Positions 1-5,886 are shown, numbered from the stretch's first letter. The stretch is 7,319 bases of DNA from an uncultured Methanobrevibacter sp. (GCF_937906425.1 NZ_CALCYR010000221.1:1-7319); one strand, 5' to 3'. Notes: generated by a model from the letters alone, not told the origin. Numbers and translations are program-made.

Positions 1-28
1 AAAATAAAATTAAAAAAAATTAACTCAT

Positions 29-55
29 AAAAAACTTAAAAAACTTAAAAAACTT
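29..55. repeat. Three tandem copies of a 9-bp A-rich unit
   Basis: The unit AAAAAACTT occurs three times in a row without mismatch (29-37, 38-46, 47-55). It lies downstream of the adhesin-like gene, so on that gene's sense strand it reads as repeated U-runs (AAGTTTTTT) just beyond the hairpin terminator. It is probably an extension of the terminator tract. A unit this short could also be ordinary slippage. Confidence 0.6.
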
Positions 56-60
56 AAAAA

Positions 61-110
61 AATAAAAAATAAAAATAAAAAAATAAAAATCTCTAGAAGT
101 TTAGAGATTT
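61..110 (-). terminator. Hairpin plus U-tract terminator of the adhesin-like gene
   Basis: Positions 87-95 (AAATCTCTA) and 102-110 (TAGAGATTT) form a perfect 9-bp stem with a 6-nt loop. In the minus-strand transcript the stem is followed directly by several U-runs interrupted by single A residues (61-86). It begins 19 nt after the stop codon at 129-131. Archaeal termination mainly needs U-runs, so the stem is an extra, bacterial-looking element, but the position and polarity fit termination of this gene. Confidence 0.7.
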
Positions 111-128
111 AAATTAATTTACTTTAAT

Positions 129-1703
129 CTAATCTAAAGGAATTAATTTTCCACCGTCAGACAAGGATACTGTTCCATTTATCCAGGAATTGGCATCGTC
201 TGAAGCGTCATAATAAATATTATGACCATTACTGTGGATTTTATCCAAATCGTCTCCATCAATAACTAATGAATTAACAACAGAATCATCAGTTAGAGTC
301 CATTCAGAATCAGATGATAATCTAATATCCACTACAGCAAGCTCACTGCCGGAATTAATTGCTCCTTCCAGTTTGGAAGAGGAATCCAAATTAATTTGAA
401 GACTGCTGTATTCATCAACATAAATATCTCCAATCAATTCCTGATTCTTTGCATTGAACTCAAGATCCCCTCCATTGGAACCTTCATTACCCCATTCACC
501 ATCATTGGATGAGACATTCAATAAAATTCCACTACCATAATCCAAATTACAATTTTCCAAATTGATTAAAGCCTTTGTGTTTGTTATGAAAAACATTGGA
601 GCTGTGGAATAGACAGAGGATTCAGTAGAGACCTTAATTGTGGTATCAGTTGCTATAAATGTACCAGTACCTTCATCTGCATCTCCAGACATACTTTGGT
701 AAATCATTACCCCTGCACAGTCAATACCATCAGTTGTTCTGCCATATGCATAATTTTCCAGATTACAATTAGTTAAGGTAATTGAGTTTTTACCTTCAAT
801 AACTGCAGCTGAAGAACCTGTAGCAAGTCCATTGGAGTCACTTACAGTAATGTTACCTGTTGAATAAATACATGGAGAACCTGCACCATTAGTATTTAAT
901 TCAGAATTTGTTACGGTAATGAAACCTTCTCCCCTATCAGTTGCAAGAGCTGCACAATGTTCTCCTTGAGTATTGATTTTGACATCATCAGCTTCAACGG
1001 ATCCGCCATAGGTTACATCAATTCCCCTTGAGGAATCCTTGGAAGTGTCAATTGTTAAACCGCTAGCCTTTACTGAAGCGTTTTCACCAGTTGCAAACAA
1101 TGCATTTGCACCTGATGCAGATGTTGTAATTTGAGTGTTGGAAATTTCCAATTCTCCGTTTTGAACAAGAATTCCCGCATTTACTCCAGTAAATTCACTG
1201 TCTTCAGTACTGGACACATCCCCACCAAGTTTTTCAAGGGTTGAATCACTTAAAACCAACTTTGCAACCTCTTTTACCAAGATGACTGAAGTGTCTTCAG
1301 AACTTGTATTGAACAGCTCACCGGAATAAGTTTCAGAACCATTGATTACAATAGCACCTTTTGCTTCTGTAGAACCTGATTGGGATTCCCCTTCACCAGG
1401 TGCAGAACCACCATTTCCTCCATCAGGAGCGCCTCCATTAGCATCAGGAGGAGCGGAACCATCGCCACCAGGTCCAGAGGCACCATCAGATTCTGCTGCA
1501 GAGACAAAAGAATCATCAAAATTAAATAAATTAGTTAAAAAGTCTAAATCAATATTGAAAGACAAAATATTGCCTAAATCCAAAGCAAAATCATCATTAT
1601 TAGAATCATCTGCACTTACAGCAAATGAACAAGGCAATATGATTAGAATAAGAAAAACACTAAAAATTATCATAAAATTTCTAGCAGATAAACTTTTAGC
1701 CAT
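129..1703 (-). CDS. Secreted beta-helix / adhesin-like surface protein
   Basis: This 524-residue protein is predicted to be exported. The N-terminus has basic residues K3 and R8, a hydrophobic core at about 10-24 and a likely signal peptidase site after A28-V-S-A31. Residues 32-70 are acidic. Residues 70-114 form a flexible linker rich in Gly, Ser, Pro, Asp and Glu. From about 117 to the end there are short beta-strand-like repeats of the pattern T-[IV]-T-[NS]-[CS]-x-[LI]-[ND] (for example ITVTNSELN, ITLTNCNLEN, INLENCNLDYG), typical of right-handed parallel beta-helices. Six N-x-S/T sequons suggest possible surface glycosylation. There is no C-terminal membrane segment or sortase-type motif, so the means of surface retention is not visible. 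The start is set by a strong GGAGGG ribosome site. From memory the repeat region resembles uncharacterised surface proteins of gut Firmicutes, and transfer between them is possible. Adhesion is an inference; the ligand is unknown. Confidence 0.75.
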   Translation of the reverse strand: MAKSLSARNFMIIFSVFLILIILPCSFAVSADDSNNDDFALDLGNILSFNIDLDFLTNLFNFDDSFVSAAESDGASGPGGDGSAPPDANGGAPDGGNGGSAPGEGESQSGSTEAKGAIVINGSETYSGELFNTSSEDTSVILVKEVAKLVLSDSTLEKLGGDVSSTEDSEFTGVNAGILVQNGELEISNTQITTSASGANALFATGENASVKASGLTIDTSKDSSRGIDVTYGGSVEADDVKINTQGEHCAALATDRGEGFITVTNSELNTNGAGSPCIYSTGNITVSDSNGLATGSSAAVIEGKNSITLTNCNLENYAYGRTTDGIDCAGVMIYQSMSGDADEGTGTFIATDTTIKVSTESSVYSTAPMFFITNTKALINLENCNLDYGSGILLNVSSNDGEWGNEGSNGGDLEFNAKNQELIGDIYVDEYSSLQINLDSSSKLEGAINSGSELAVVDIRLSSDSEWTLTDDSVVNSLVIDGDDLDKIHSNGHNIYYDASDDANSWINGTVSLSDGGKLIPLD

Positions 1704-1709
1704 AATTTT

Positions 1710-1716
1710 CCCTCCG
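1710..1716 (-). promoter_or_regulatory. Strong Shine-Dalgarno site of the adhesin-like gene
   Basis: The minus strand reads CGGAGGG six nucleotides before the ATG at 1703-1701. This is a near-complete match to the archaeal anti-SD and fixes the start codon. Confidence 0.85.
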
Positions 1717-1759
1717 AATAATCAATTAATAAATTTGTATAGATTAATAACTACTAACT

Positions 1760-1767
1760 TATTTAAA
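1760..1767 (-). promoter_or_regulatory. TATA box for the adhesin-like gene
   Basis: The minus strand carries TTTAAATA, matching the methanogen box A consensus, 57 nt before the start codon. With the usual 25-27 nt from box centre to transcription start, the RNA would begin near 1737, giving a leader of about 35 nt that contains the SD site. Confidence 0.55.
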
Positions 1768-1855
1768 AAGGTATCGGAAGAATGTTTTATTAAAATAAAA
1801 CAAATTAATCTAAAAAAGAAGAATAAAACTTAAAAAAGAAACAAAAACAAGACTC

Positions 1856-1960
1856 AAAAATAATAAAAAAACAAAAATAACACTTAAAATAAAGAAAAAA
1901 TAAAAATTAATCTAAAAAAATAATAAAAAAACAAAAATAACACTTAAAATAAAGAAAAAA
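1856..1960. repeat. Two copies of an A-rich 60-bp repeat
   Basis: Positions 1861-1900 and 1921-1960 are identical over 40 nt, with a 60-bp period and A-runs preceding each copy. The block sits between the isf stop codon and the adhesin promoter. Positions 2606-2644, on the other side of isf, match the same 40-nt core with one substitution and one deleted base, so both blocks belong to one repeat family. On the minus (sense) strand the repeat is U-rich. Confidence 0.85.
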
Positions 1961-1985
1961 ATATAATAAAATATTGAAAAAAGAA
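1950..1985 (-). terminator. U-rich terminator of the iron-sulfur flavoprotein gene
   Basis: Directly after the isf stop codon the minus-strand transcript contains a U6 run and then a U7 run (1955-1961), leading into the U-rich 60-bp repeats. No strong hairpin is visible, which is normal for archaeal U-tract termination. Confidence 0.5.
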
Positions 1986-2531
1986 TTAAAATTTTAATCC
2001 AATGGCATATGCTTTTTTAAGTGCTTCATCAGTCTTATCCGCATCACCAATGAATTTTACGCCCCCAACTTCCAAAGCATCGATAATTTCCAGTTCAGTA
2101 TTGTTTTCAAAAGGTTGAGCTTTTACTAAATCAATATATTGTTTGTAAAAATCATCCCCAGGATAAGCATGAGTAAATATTATAGCCACTTTACCATCAA
2201 AATGCTTATCAGGATTATTAAAAATTGAGTAGAACCTGTCGATTATTGTTTTAAGCTGTGCAGTCATTTGACCAAAGTATATTGGTGAAGCGACTATCAG
2301 ACTTGCACCATCAGCCAATTGATTGATGATTTGAGACCCATCATCTTCAAATCTGCAATCCTTTCCTTTAGCACAAATTTCGCACCCACTACAAGGATTA
2401 ATGTCTAATTTGTCCAAAAAGTACTTTTCAACATCATGGCCATTTTCAACACAACCTTTAATCATTTCATCCAAAATACGATTAGTGTTACCTTTTTTTC
2501 TAGGACTCCCATTTAAAGCTAAAATTTTCAT
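1986..2531 (-). CDS. Iron-sulfur flavoprotein (Isf-like, NADPH-dependent FMN reductase fold)
   Basis: This 181-residue protein has a flavodoxin-like fold. The N-terminus MKILALNGSPRKKGNTN holds the G-S-P-R-x-x-G-N-T FMN-phosphate loop (residues 8-17). Four cysteines follow at C47, C50, C53 and C59, the compact Cx2Cx2Cx5C spacing that fits the Isf family rule CX2CX2CX4-7C for one [4Fe-4S] cluster. A second flavin-contact segment, SPIYFGQMTAQLK, lies at 82-94. Length is normal for the family. Isf proteins of methanogens pass electrons between ferredoxin and FMN and have been linked to oxidative stress and CO2-reduction side reactions; the partner here is unknown. It is a single gene, 282 bp from the adhesin and 315 bp from the aldo/keto reductase, with direct repeats of one family on both sides. 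No SD site precedes the ATG and the TATA box is very close, so the mRNA is probably leaderless or nearly so. Confidence 0.88.
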   Translation of the reverse strand: MKILALNGSPRKKGNTNRILDEMIKGCVENGHDVEKYFLDKLDINPCSGCEICAKGKDCRFEDDGSQIINQLADGASLIVASPIYFGQMTAQLKTIIDRFYSIFNNPDKHFDGKVAIIFTHAYPGDDFYKQYIDLVKAQPFENNTELEIIDALEVGGVKFIGDADKTDEALKKAYAIGLKF

Positions 2532-2560
2532 AACATTATATTAATCAAAAGACCCTATTA

Positions 2561-2568
2561 ATATTTAA
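2561..2568 (-). promoter_or_regulatory. TATA box placed for a near-leaderless isf transcript
   Basis: The minus strand reads TTAAATAT with its centre about 33 nt before the isf ATG. Normal archaeal spacing puts the transcription start near 2538, a leader of about 7 nt or less. No GGAGG-like sequence lies in the 15 nt before the ATG, which agrees with leaderless initiation. Confidence 0.5.
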
Positions 2569-2600
2569 CTAATTAATCGGCACTGTCCTATTTCATACTG

Positions 2601-2781
2601 AAAAATAATAAAAAAATAAAAATAACACTAAAATAAAGAAAAAAATAAAAACAAGGCTTAAAAAATAATAAAAAATAAAAACAACCCCTAAAATAAAGAA
2701 AAAAATAAAAACAAGCCTTAAAAAATAATAAAAAAATAAAAATAACACCCAAAATAAAGAAAAAAATAAAAACAAACCTTA
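2601..2781. repeat. Three tandem copies of the A-rich 60-bp repeat
   Basis: The units are 2601-2660, 2661-2720 and 2721-2781, each about 60 bp (the last has one extra A). Each holds an AATAATAAAAAA block, a variable CAC/CCC core, AAATAAAGAAAAAAATAAAA and an ending like CAAGGCTTA. Copies differ by point changes in the C-containing cores and by A-run lengths. A degenerate remnant continues to about 2815. Because 60 is divisible by three, the minus strand stays open in two frames as Phe/Leu/Ile-rich strings, which are not credible proteins. This block also fills most of the 315-bp gap between isf and the aldo/keto reductase gene. Confidence 0.88.
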
Positions 2782-2846
2782 AAAACATGAAAATAAAAAA
2801 ATAATTAAATTAGAAAAGAATAAAAAACTAATTTTAAAAAAAATAG
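2782..2846 (-). terminator. U-rich terminator of the aldo/keto reductase gene
   Basis: Just after the stop codon the minus-strand transcript has a U8 run (2836-2843), followed by U6-U7 runs on the way into the 60-bp repeats. AACTA (2826-2830) and TAGTT (2844-2848) can pair around the U8 tract, overlapping the stop codon, but this stem is weak. Confidence 0.5.
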
Positions 2847-4112
2847 TTAAAAATTCTTAAAAAAGTCAAAGACTTTAGCTATCCTATTTATTGAAGGCAT
2901 AGCCACATTCTTAACAAACTTAATCTGATAATCAAAAGCAAATTTCTCAAATTCAGACTTGACCTTTTCCAATTCCTCAGGAATGTCAATTGATTGAGGG
3001 CATAATCTCTTGCATCTTCCACAATGATTGCAAAGTCCTGCACTTGATTGCTTATTGGTTATTCCACCAACAATCATATAATAATTCATCATTGCATTTG
3101 AAATAGGGCCAATACCCTTTTTATTAAACAAATACTTTTCATTATAAATATTAAAGCAGTCAGGAATGTTTACTCCCTTAGGACAAGGCAGACAATAACC
3201 GCACCCGGAACAAGATATTTTCATCAATGAGCTGAAAATCTTTTGGGCTTCAACCATCACATTCAATTCATCCTCTGACAAGGAATCAAGCTGAACCCTT
3301 TCTGCAATGGCCATATTTTCCTTAATCTGATCCAAAGAACCCATACCAGACAAAACACAGATTATTTCCTTTTGATTTAAAACCCAACTTAAGGCCCAAT
3401 CAACAGAAGATCTTGAATCATTGACACCATTAAACAATCTTTCAACCTCTTCAGGCAATTCTCCAGCAAGAATGCCTCCCTTTAATGGTTCCATAACAAA
3501 TACTGCAATATCCTTTTCGTAGGCATATTGAATACCTCTAATGCCTGCCTGGGCATTGACATCAATATAATTATACTGAACCAAAACCATATCCCAATCA
3601 AAATCATCAATGAGAGTATTGAATTCATGGGGGGTTCCATGATAGGAAAATCCTATATTCCTGATTTTGCCTTCATCCCTTGACTTTAGAAGAAACTCAT
3701 ACAATCCTAATTTCTTAAGCCTTTCAATTGTGCTTAAATCAACACTGTGAACATAATAATAGTCAATGCAATCTGTCTGGAGCTTTTTCAACTGTTCATT
3801 AAGGAAAGCATCCATATCTTCACGGGACCTTACCATCCAGGAAGGCAATTTGGTTGACAATTTAATTCTGTCCCTGTATTTAATCCCATTTTCATCTTCA
3901 AGACTTAAAATCTCACCTAAAAATGACTCGCTTTCTCCACCATGATATGCATAGGCGGTATCCACATAATTAATTCCATTTTCAATGGCATATAAAATAT
4001 ATTCCTTAGCTACATCCTTGTCTATATTATTATTTTTAGTGGGAAGACGCATAGCGCCTAAACCAAGCGGAAAGAGTTCATCTCCAGAAGACTTTACAAT
4101 TCGTTTATTCAT
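2847..4112 (-). CDS. Aldo/keto reductase with C-terminal iron-sulfur domain
   Basis: This 421-residue protein joins an aldo/keto reductase barrel (about 1-290) to a ferredoxin-like tail (about 298-380). Numbered from the ATG at 4112, the catalytic tetrad is visible as D51, Y56, K88 and H122, preceded by the GLGAMRLP motif near residue 18. The tail has CSGCGYCLPCPKG (C301, C304, C307, C310), then CNHCGRCKRLCPQ (C361, C364, C367, C371), each followed by an I-P pair, as in the COG1453 type of oxidoreductase predicted to bind two [4Fe-4S] clusters. It probably reduces an aldehyde or ketone using NAD(P)H or electrons fed through the clusters; the substrate is unknown. The frame opens with a TTG at 4118, but a GGGG ribosome site at 4120-4123 is 7 nt before the ATG at 4112 and only 1 nt before that TTG, so the ATG start is preferred. 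It is not tightly linked to either neighbour. Confidence 0.88.
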   Translation of the reverse strand: MNKRIVKSSGDELFPLGLGAMRLPTKNNNIDKDVAKEYILYAIENGINYVDTAYAYHGGESESFLGEILSLEDENGIKYRDRIKLSTKLPSWMVRSREDMDAFLNEQLKKLQTDCIDYYYVHSVDLSTIERLKKLGLYEFLLKSRDEGKIRNIGFSYHGTPHEFNTLIDDFDWDMVLVQYNYIDVNAQAGIRGIQYAYEKDIAVFVMEPLKGGILAGELPEEVERLFNGVNDSRSSVDWALSWVLNQKEIICVLSGMGSLDQIKENMAIAERVQLDSLSEDELNVMVEAQKIFSSLMKISCSGCGYCLPCPKGVNIPDCFNIYNEKYLFNKKGIGPISNAMMNYYMIVGGITNKQSSAGLCNHCGRCKRLCPQSIDIPEELEKVKSEFEKFAFDYQIKFVKNVAMPSINRIAKVFDFFKNF

Positions 4113-4119
4113 TAACAAG

Positions 4120-4123
4120 CCCC
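4120..4123 (-). promoter_or_regulatory. Ribosome site that decides the aldo/keto reductase start
   Basis: The minus strand reads ATGGGGC upstream of the gene. Its GGGG lies 7 nt before the ATG at 4112-4110 but 1 nt before the in-frame TTG at 4118, so it supports the ATG. Confidence 0.6.
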
Positions 4124-4157
4124 ATATTTTCTCATCAATAATATTTTATAATAATAC

Positions 4158-4165
4158 TTTATAAA
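4158..4165 (-). promoter_or_regulatory. TATA box for the aldo/keto reductase gene
   Basis: TTTATAAA lies 46 nt upstream of the ATG at 4112, predicting a transcription start near 4135 and a leader of about 23 nt that includes the GGGG ribosome site. A second TATA-like palindrome, TTAAATATTTAA at about 4186-4197, is further upstream and would give a longer leader. Confidence 0.5.
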
Positions 4166-4199
4166 TCAAAACAATATAACTCTTTCTTAAATATTTAAA

Positions 4200-4308
4200 G
4201 GATTAAAGTTAAAAGAAAAAAACACAAAAAGATAAAAAATACCTAAAAAACACCACCATTAAAAGAAAAACAAAGACAATGCCTCATTAAAAGGAAAAAG
4301 CAGAAATC
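4200..4308 (-). terminator. U-rich tract after the metallophosphoesterase gene
   Basis: In the minus-strand direction, the 109 nt after the stop codon are pyrimidine-rich with many U5-U7 runs, including U7 at about 4215-4221. The motif CATTAAAAGRAAAA occurs twice on the plus strand (4257 and 4285). No strong hairpin is seen. The tract abuts the aldo/keto reductase promoter region. Confidence 0.45.
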
Positions 4309-5388
4309 TTATTTTCTTCTTAATTTTAAAACAACAATCTCCGAATCTGTTCCCCAACGCATAGGATAATCCATAGAACCTACTCCAGTAGTTACATGCA
4401 AATACTTATCCTTTCCACCAAGATTTGCCTTGAAAAGTCCCATATTATACATTATCCTATTTCCAATCCAAACGACTGGATAAAACTGTCCCCCATGGGT
4501 ATGTCCTGACAACTGAATGTCAAAGCCCATTTTAGAAAAGTCTTCCCAATGCTCCGGAACATGATAGACAATAATATTTACCTTATCATCAGAAATAGCA
4601 GAAATCAAGTCATCTGCACTAGGCATTTCAATATCATCGAAACTATATGCCAAACCATAAATATTTAGACCCTTGAATTCCAGAAAATCATTGTCCAAAA
4701 CAATAATTCCTGCCTTTTTACAAGCATTAATCACATTTTCTATTCCAGGATAATAGTCATGGTTTCCAGAGGTGAAAAGAATAGGCATGTTTACATCCTT
4801 TAGGGGCAAGAAGCTGTCTTCCTCCACAACACAGGAACCATCAGCCAAATCCCCTGAAATGATTGCCAAATCACAAGCCTCCTCCAAGCTCTTTAAAGCA
4901 TCCTTTAAATCAAGGATTATCTTATCATGCCTTATTGCTCCAAAATGAACATCAGACAAATGGACTATGTTTATATCCTCATCCAAATCATCCAAATCGA
5001 TTTGGCATTGATTGATGATTAATTTATGAGCCTTGTAATAATTATAGATTCCAATTATCAAAACAATAATCAAAGTGAGGATTGTAAACCAGATTGGAAG
5101 CTTAACAAATAATCCTAATGCATATAAAAAGAGCAAGTCAAAGAAGACAAACAATGAAAACCAAATCCAAAGCCCGCCAATCTCATCAAGAGCCCTTGTT
5201 ATAAATCGAGATTTCCTCTCCTCAAAAAGCATTGGAACAATGTGCAATATCGCAAAGAGCAAAACCAAAACAAGCAAATAACTGTCATCAAGCCCCCCAA
5301 ACAATAAAAAAAGATATTTTAAAAGAAAAAACTCAAATAAGATTAAAAAGGGAGCTGTAAAAATAACCCTTCTTGTTCTACGACTCAT
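4309..5388 (-). CDS. Membrane-anchored calcineurin-like metallophosphoesterase
   Basis: This 359-residue protein has four hydrophobic segments at about 10-31, 36-54, 74-95 and 98-117, then a cytosolic phosphoesterase domain from about 138. All the two-metal motifs are present in order: D-V-H (D146, H148), G-D-L-A-D (D180), G-N-H-D (N209, H210), Y-H-V-P-E (H276) and G-H-T-H-G-G-Q (H296, H298). The layout, with an N-terminal membrane part and a GHTHGGQ ending block, matches the YkuE/YaeI-like group (COG1408). Some bacterial relatives cleave UDP-diacylglucosamine in lipid A synthesis, which an archaeon lacks, so a phospholipid, nucleotide or cell-wall precursor substrate is more likely; this is unresolved. 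The ATG start is supported by an AGGTG site 5 nt upstream (5394-5398). A weak TATA-like ATATTTTA lies at 5430-5437. The gene is transcribed away from the aminotransferase gene. Confidence 0.9.
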   Translation of the reverse strand: MSRRTRRVIFTAPFLILFEFFLLKYLFLLFGGLDDSYLLVLVLLFAILHIVPMLFEERKSRFITRALDEIGGLWIWFSLFVFFDLLFLYALGLFVKLPIWFTILTLIIVLIIGIYNYYKAHKLIINQCQIDLDDLDEDINIVHLSDVHFGAIRHDKIILDLKDALKSLEEACDLAIISGDLADGSCVVEEDSFLPLKDVNMPILFTSGNHDYYPGIENVINACKKAGIIVLDNDFLEFKGLNIYGLAYSFDDIEMPSADDLISAISDDKVNIIVYHVPEHWEDFSKMGFDIQLSGHTHGGQFYPVVWIGNRIMYNMGLFKANLGGKDKYLHVTTGVGSMDYPMRWGTDSEIVVLKLRRK

Positions 5389-5393
5389 AACAA

Positions 5394-5398
5394 CACCT
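5394..5398 (-). promoter_or_regulatory. Shine-Dalgarno site of the metallophosphoesterase gene
   Basis: The minus strand has AGGTG five nucleotides before the ATG at 5388-5386. It matches the GGAGGTGA type of archaeal SD and fixes the start. Confidence 0.6.
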
Positions 5399-5403
5399 AA
5401 AAC

Positions 5404-5466
5404 ATGAAAATAATCATCAAATTATTCAATAAAATATGAAAATACAAAATCAAATTATTCAATAAA
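5404..5466. repeat. Short imperfect direct repeat
   Basis: ATCAAATTATTCAATAAA occurs at 5416-5433 and again at 5449-5466 (33-bp period). Each copy is preceded by ATGAAAATA, so the repeated block is about 30 nt. It overlaps the likely promoter of the metallophosphoesterase gene. Confidence 0.75.
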
Positions 5467-5469
5467 CCT

Positions 5470-5568
5470 ATAAAAATACAACTATCAAATTAAGATTAGT
5501 ACATTAAATTTACAAAAAACATAAAAATACAACTATCAAATTAAGATTAGTCCATTAGATTTATAAAA
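5470..5568. repeat. Imperfect direct repeat with 51-bp period
   Basis: Positions 5470-5517 and 5521-5568 match over 48 nt with three mismatches; the first 31 nt are identical. The copies differ in a GTACATTAAA versus GTCCATTAGA segment. They lie between two diverging genes and could be a local duplication or paired binding sites; no symmetry typical of a dimeric regulator is obvious. Confidence 0.8.
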
Positions 5569-5756
5569 GTTTCCATAGGAATAAACTAAACGAGATTAAG
5601 TAAATCCTGAAAAATAAAATTCATAAATTTTAGAAAATTGAAAATAAAAAATAAATCATTTGAAAAATCAAAAATAAACTTGAAAAAACAAGTTAAAAAA
5701 TTCAATAAAGAAAACAAAATGCCGACAAAATATTTAAAAACTATTAATAAAATAAA

Positions 5757-5765
5757 TTATATATA
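5757..5765 (+). promoter_or_regulatory. Best TATA box for the aminotransferase gene
   Basis: TTATATATA is the strongest box A match upstream of the gene. It predicts transcription start near 5788 and a leader of about 99 nt. Weaker alternatives are the T/A stretch at 5781-5794 and CTTAAATTA near 5835-5843, which would give leaders of about 70 and 20 nt. The true start cannot be settled by eye. Confidence 0.4.
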
Positions 5766-5874
5766 GCTTGAAACTTATCAAATTTTTAAAAATAATCTAA
5801 GAATTAAAACAGTTATCAGGATTTGATTGTTAAAACTTAAATTATCTCATCAAGCTCATATTTATTATTATACT

Positions 5875-5880
5875 GGAGGA
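5875..5880 (+). promoter_or_regulatory. Strong Shine-Dalgarno site of the aminotransferase gene
   Basis: GGAGGA lies 6 nt before the ATG at 5887, an optimal spacing. It supports this start over the internal Met7. Confidence 0.85.
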
Positions 5881-5886
5881 AACTAA

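Larger units (their letters stand above)
5389..5886. other. Divergent intergenic region without a credible gene
   Basis: This 498-bp stretch separates the diverging metallophosphoesterase and aminotransferase genes. It holds two direct-repeat blocks (5404-5466 and 5470-5568), an A-rich stretch (about 5610-5720) with small A-loop stems such as AACTTG/CAAGTT at 5678-5695 and AAAATT/AATTTT at 5616-5631, and the aminotransferase promoter and leader. The only open frames are under 20 codons and lack ribosome sites, for example 5719-5766. I see no tRNA, riboswitch or other structured RNA. Confidence 0.6.

Noticed and set aside
1601..1703. Lipoprotein signal in the adhesin-like protein
   Set aside because: C25 is preceded by I-L-P, which does not fit the lipobox rule of a small residue (G, A or S) directly before Cys. 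A standard signal peptidase I site (AVSA) follows.
1342..1833. Open frame on the plus strand across the adhesin linker and promoter
   Set aside because: It is antisense to the Gly/Pro/Ser-rich linker and signal peptide. Its Pro/Ser-rich start mirrors the GC-rich linker codons and its Lys-rich end is intergenic A-rich DNA. No ribosome site was seen.
1856..2781. Insertion sequence or composite transposon around isf
   Set aside because: The flanking repeats are low-complexity direct repeats without terminal inverted repeats or a transposase gene. They are kept only as a possible recombination substrate.
2588..2788. Two overlapping minus-strand frames giving Phe/Leu/Ile-rich small membrane proteins
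   Set aside because: They are translations of the 60-bp A-rich repeat, open only because 60 is divisible by three. Two frames stay open at once and no SD site is present.
5075..5281. Plus-strand 68-codon frame
   Set aside because: It lies wholly antisense within the membrane-segment part of the metallophosphoesterase gene and has no ribosome site.
5616..5695. Structured regulatory RNA in the divergent region
   Set aside because: The small stems are 5-6 bp and mostly A/T, at the level expected by chance in such AT-rich DNA.
5719..5766. Small upstream peptide before the aminotransferase gene
   Set aside because: The frame has 15 codons, lacks a ribosome site, and overlaps the predicted TATA box, so it would not be transcribed from that promoter.
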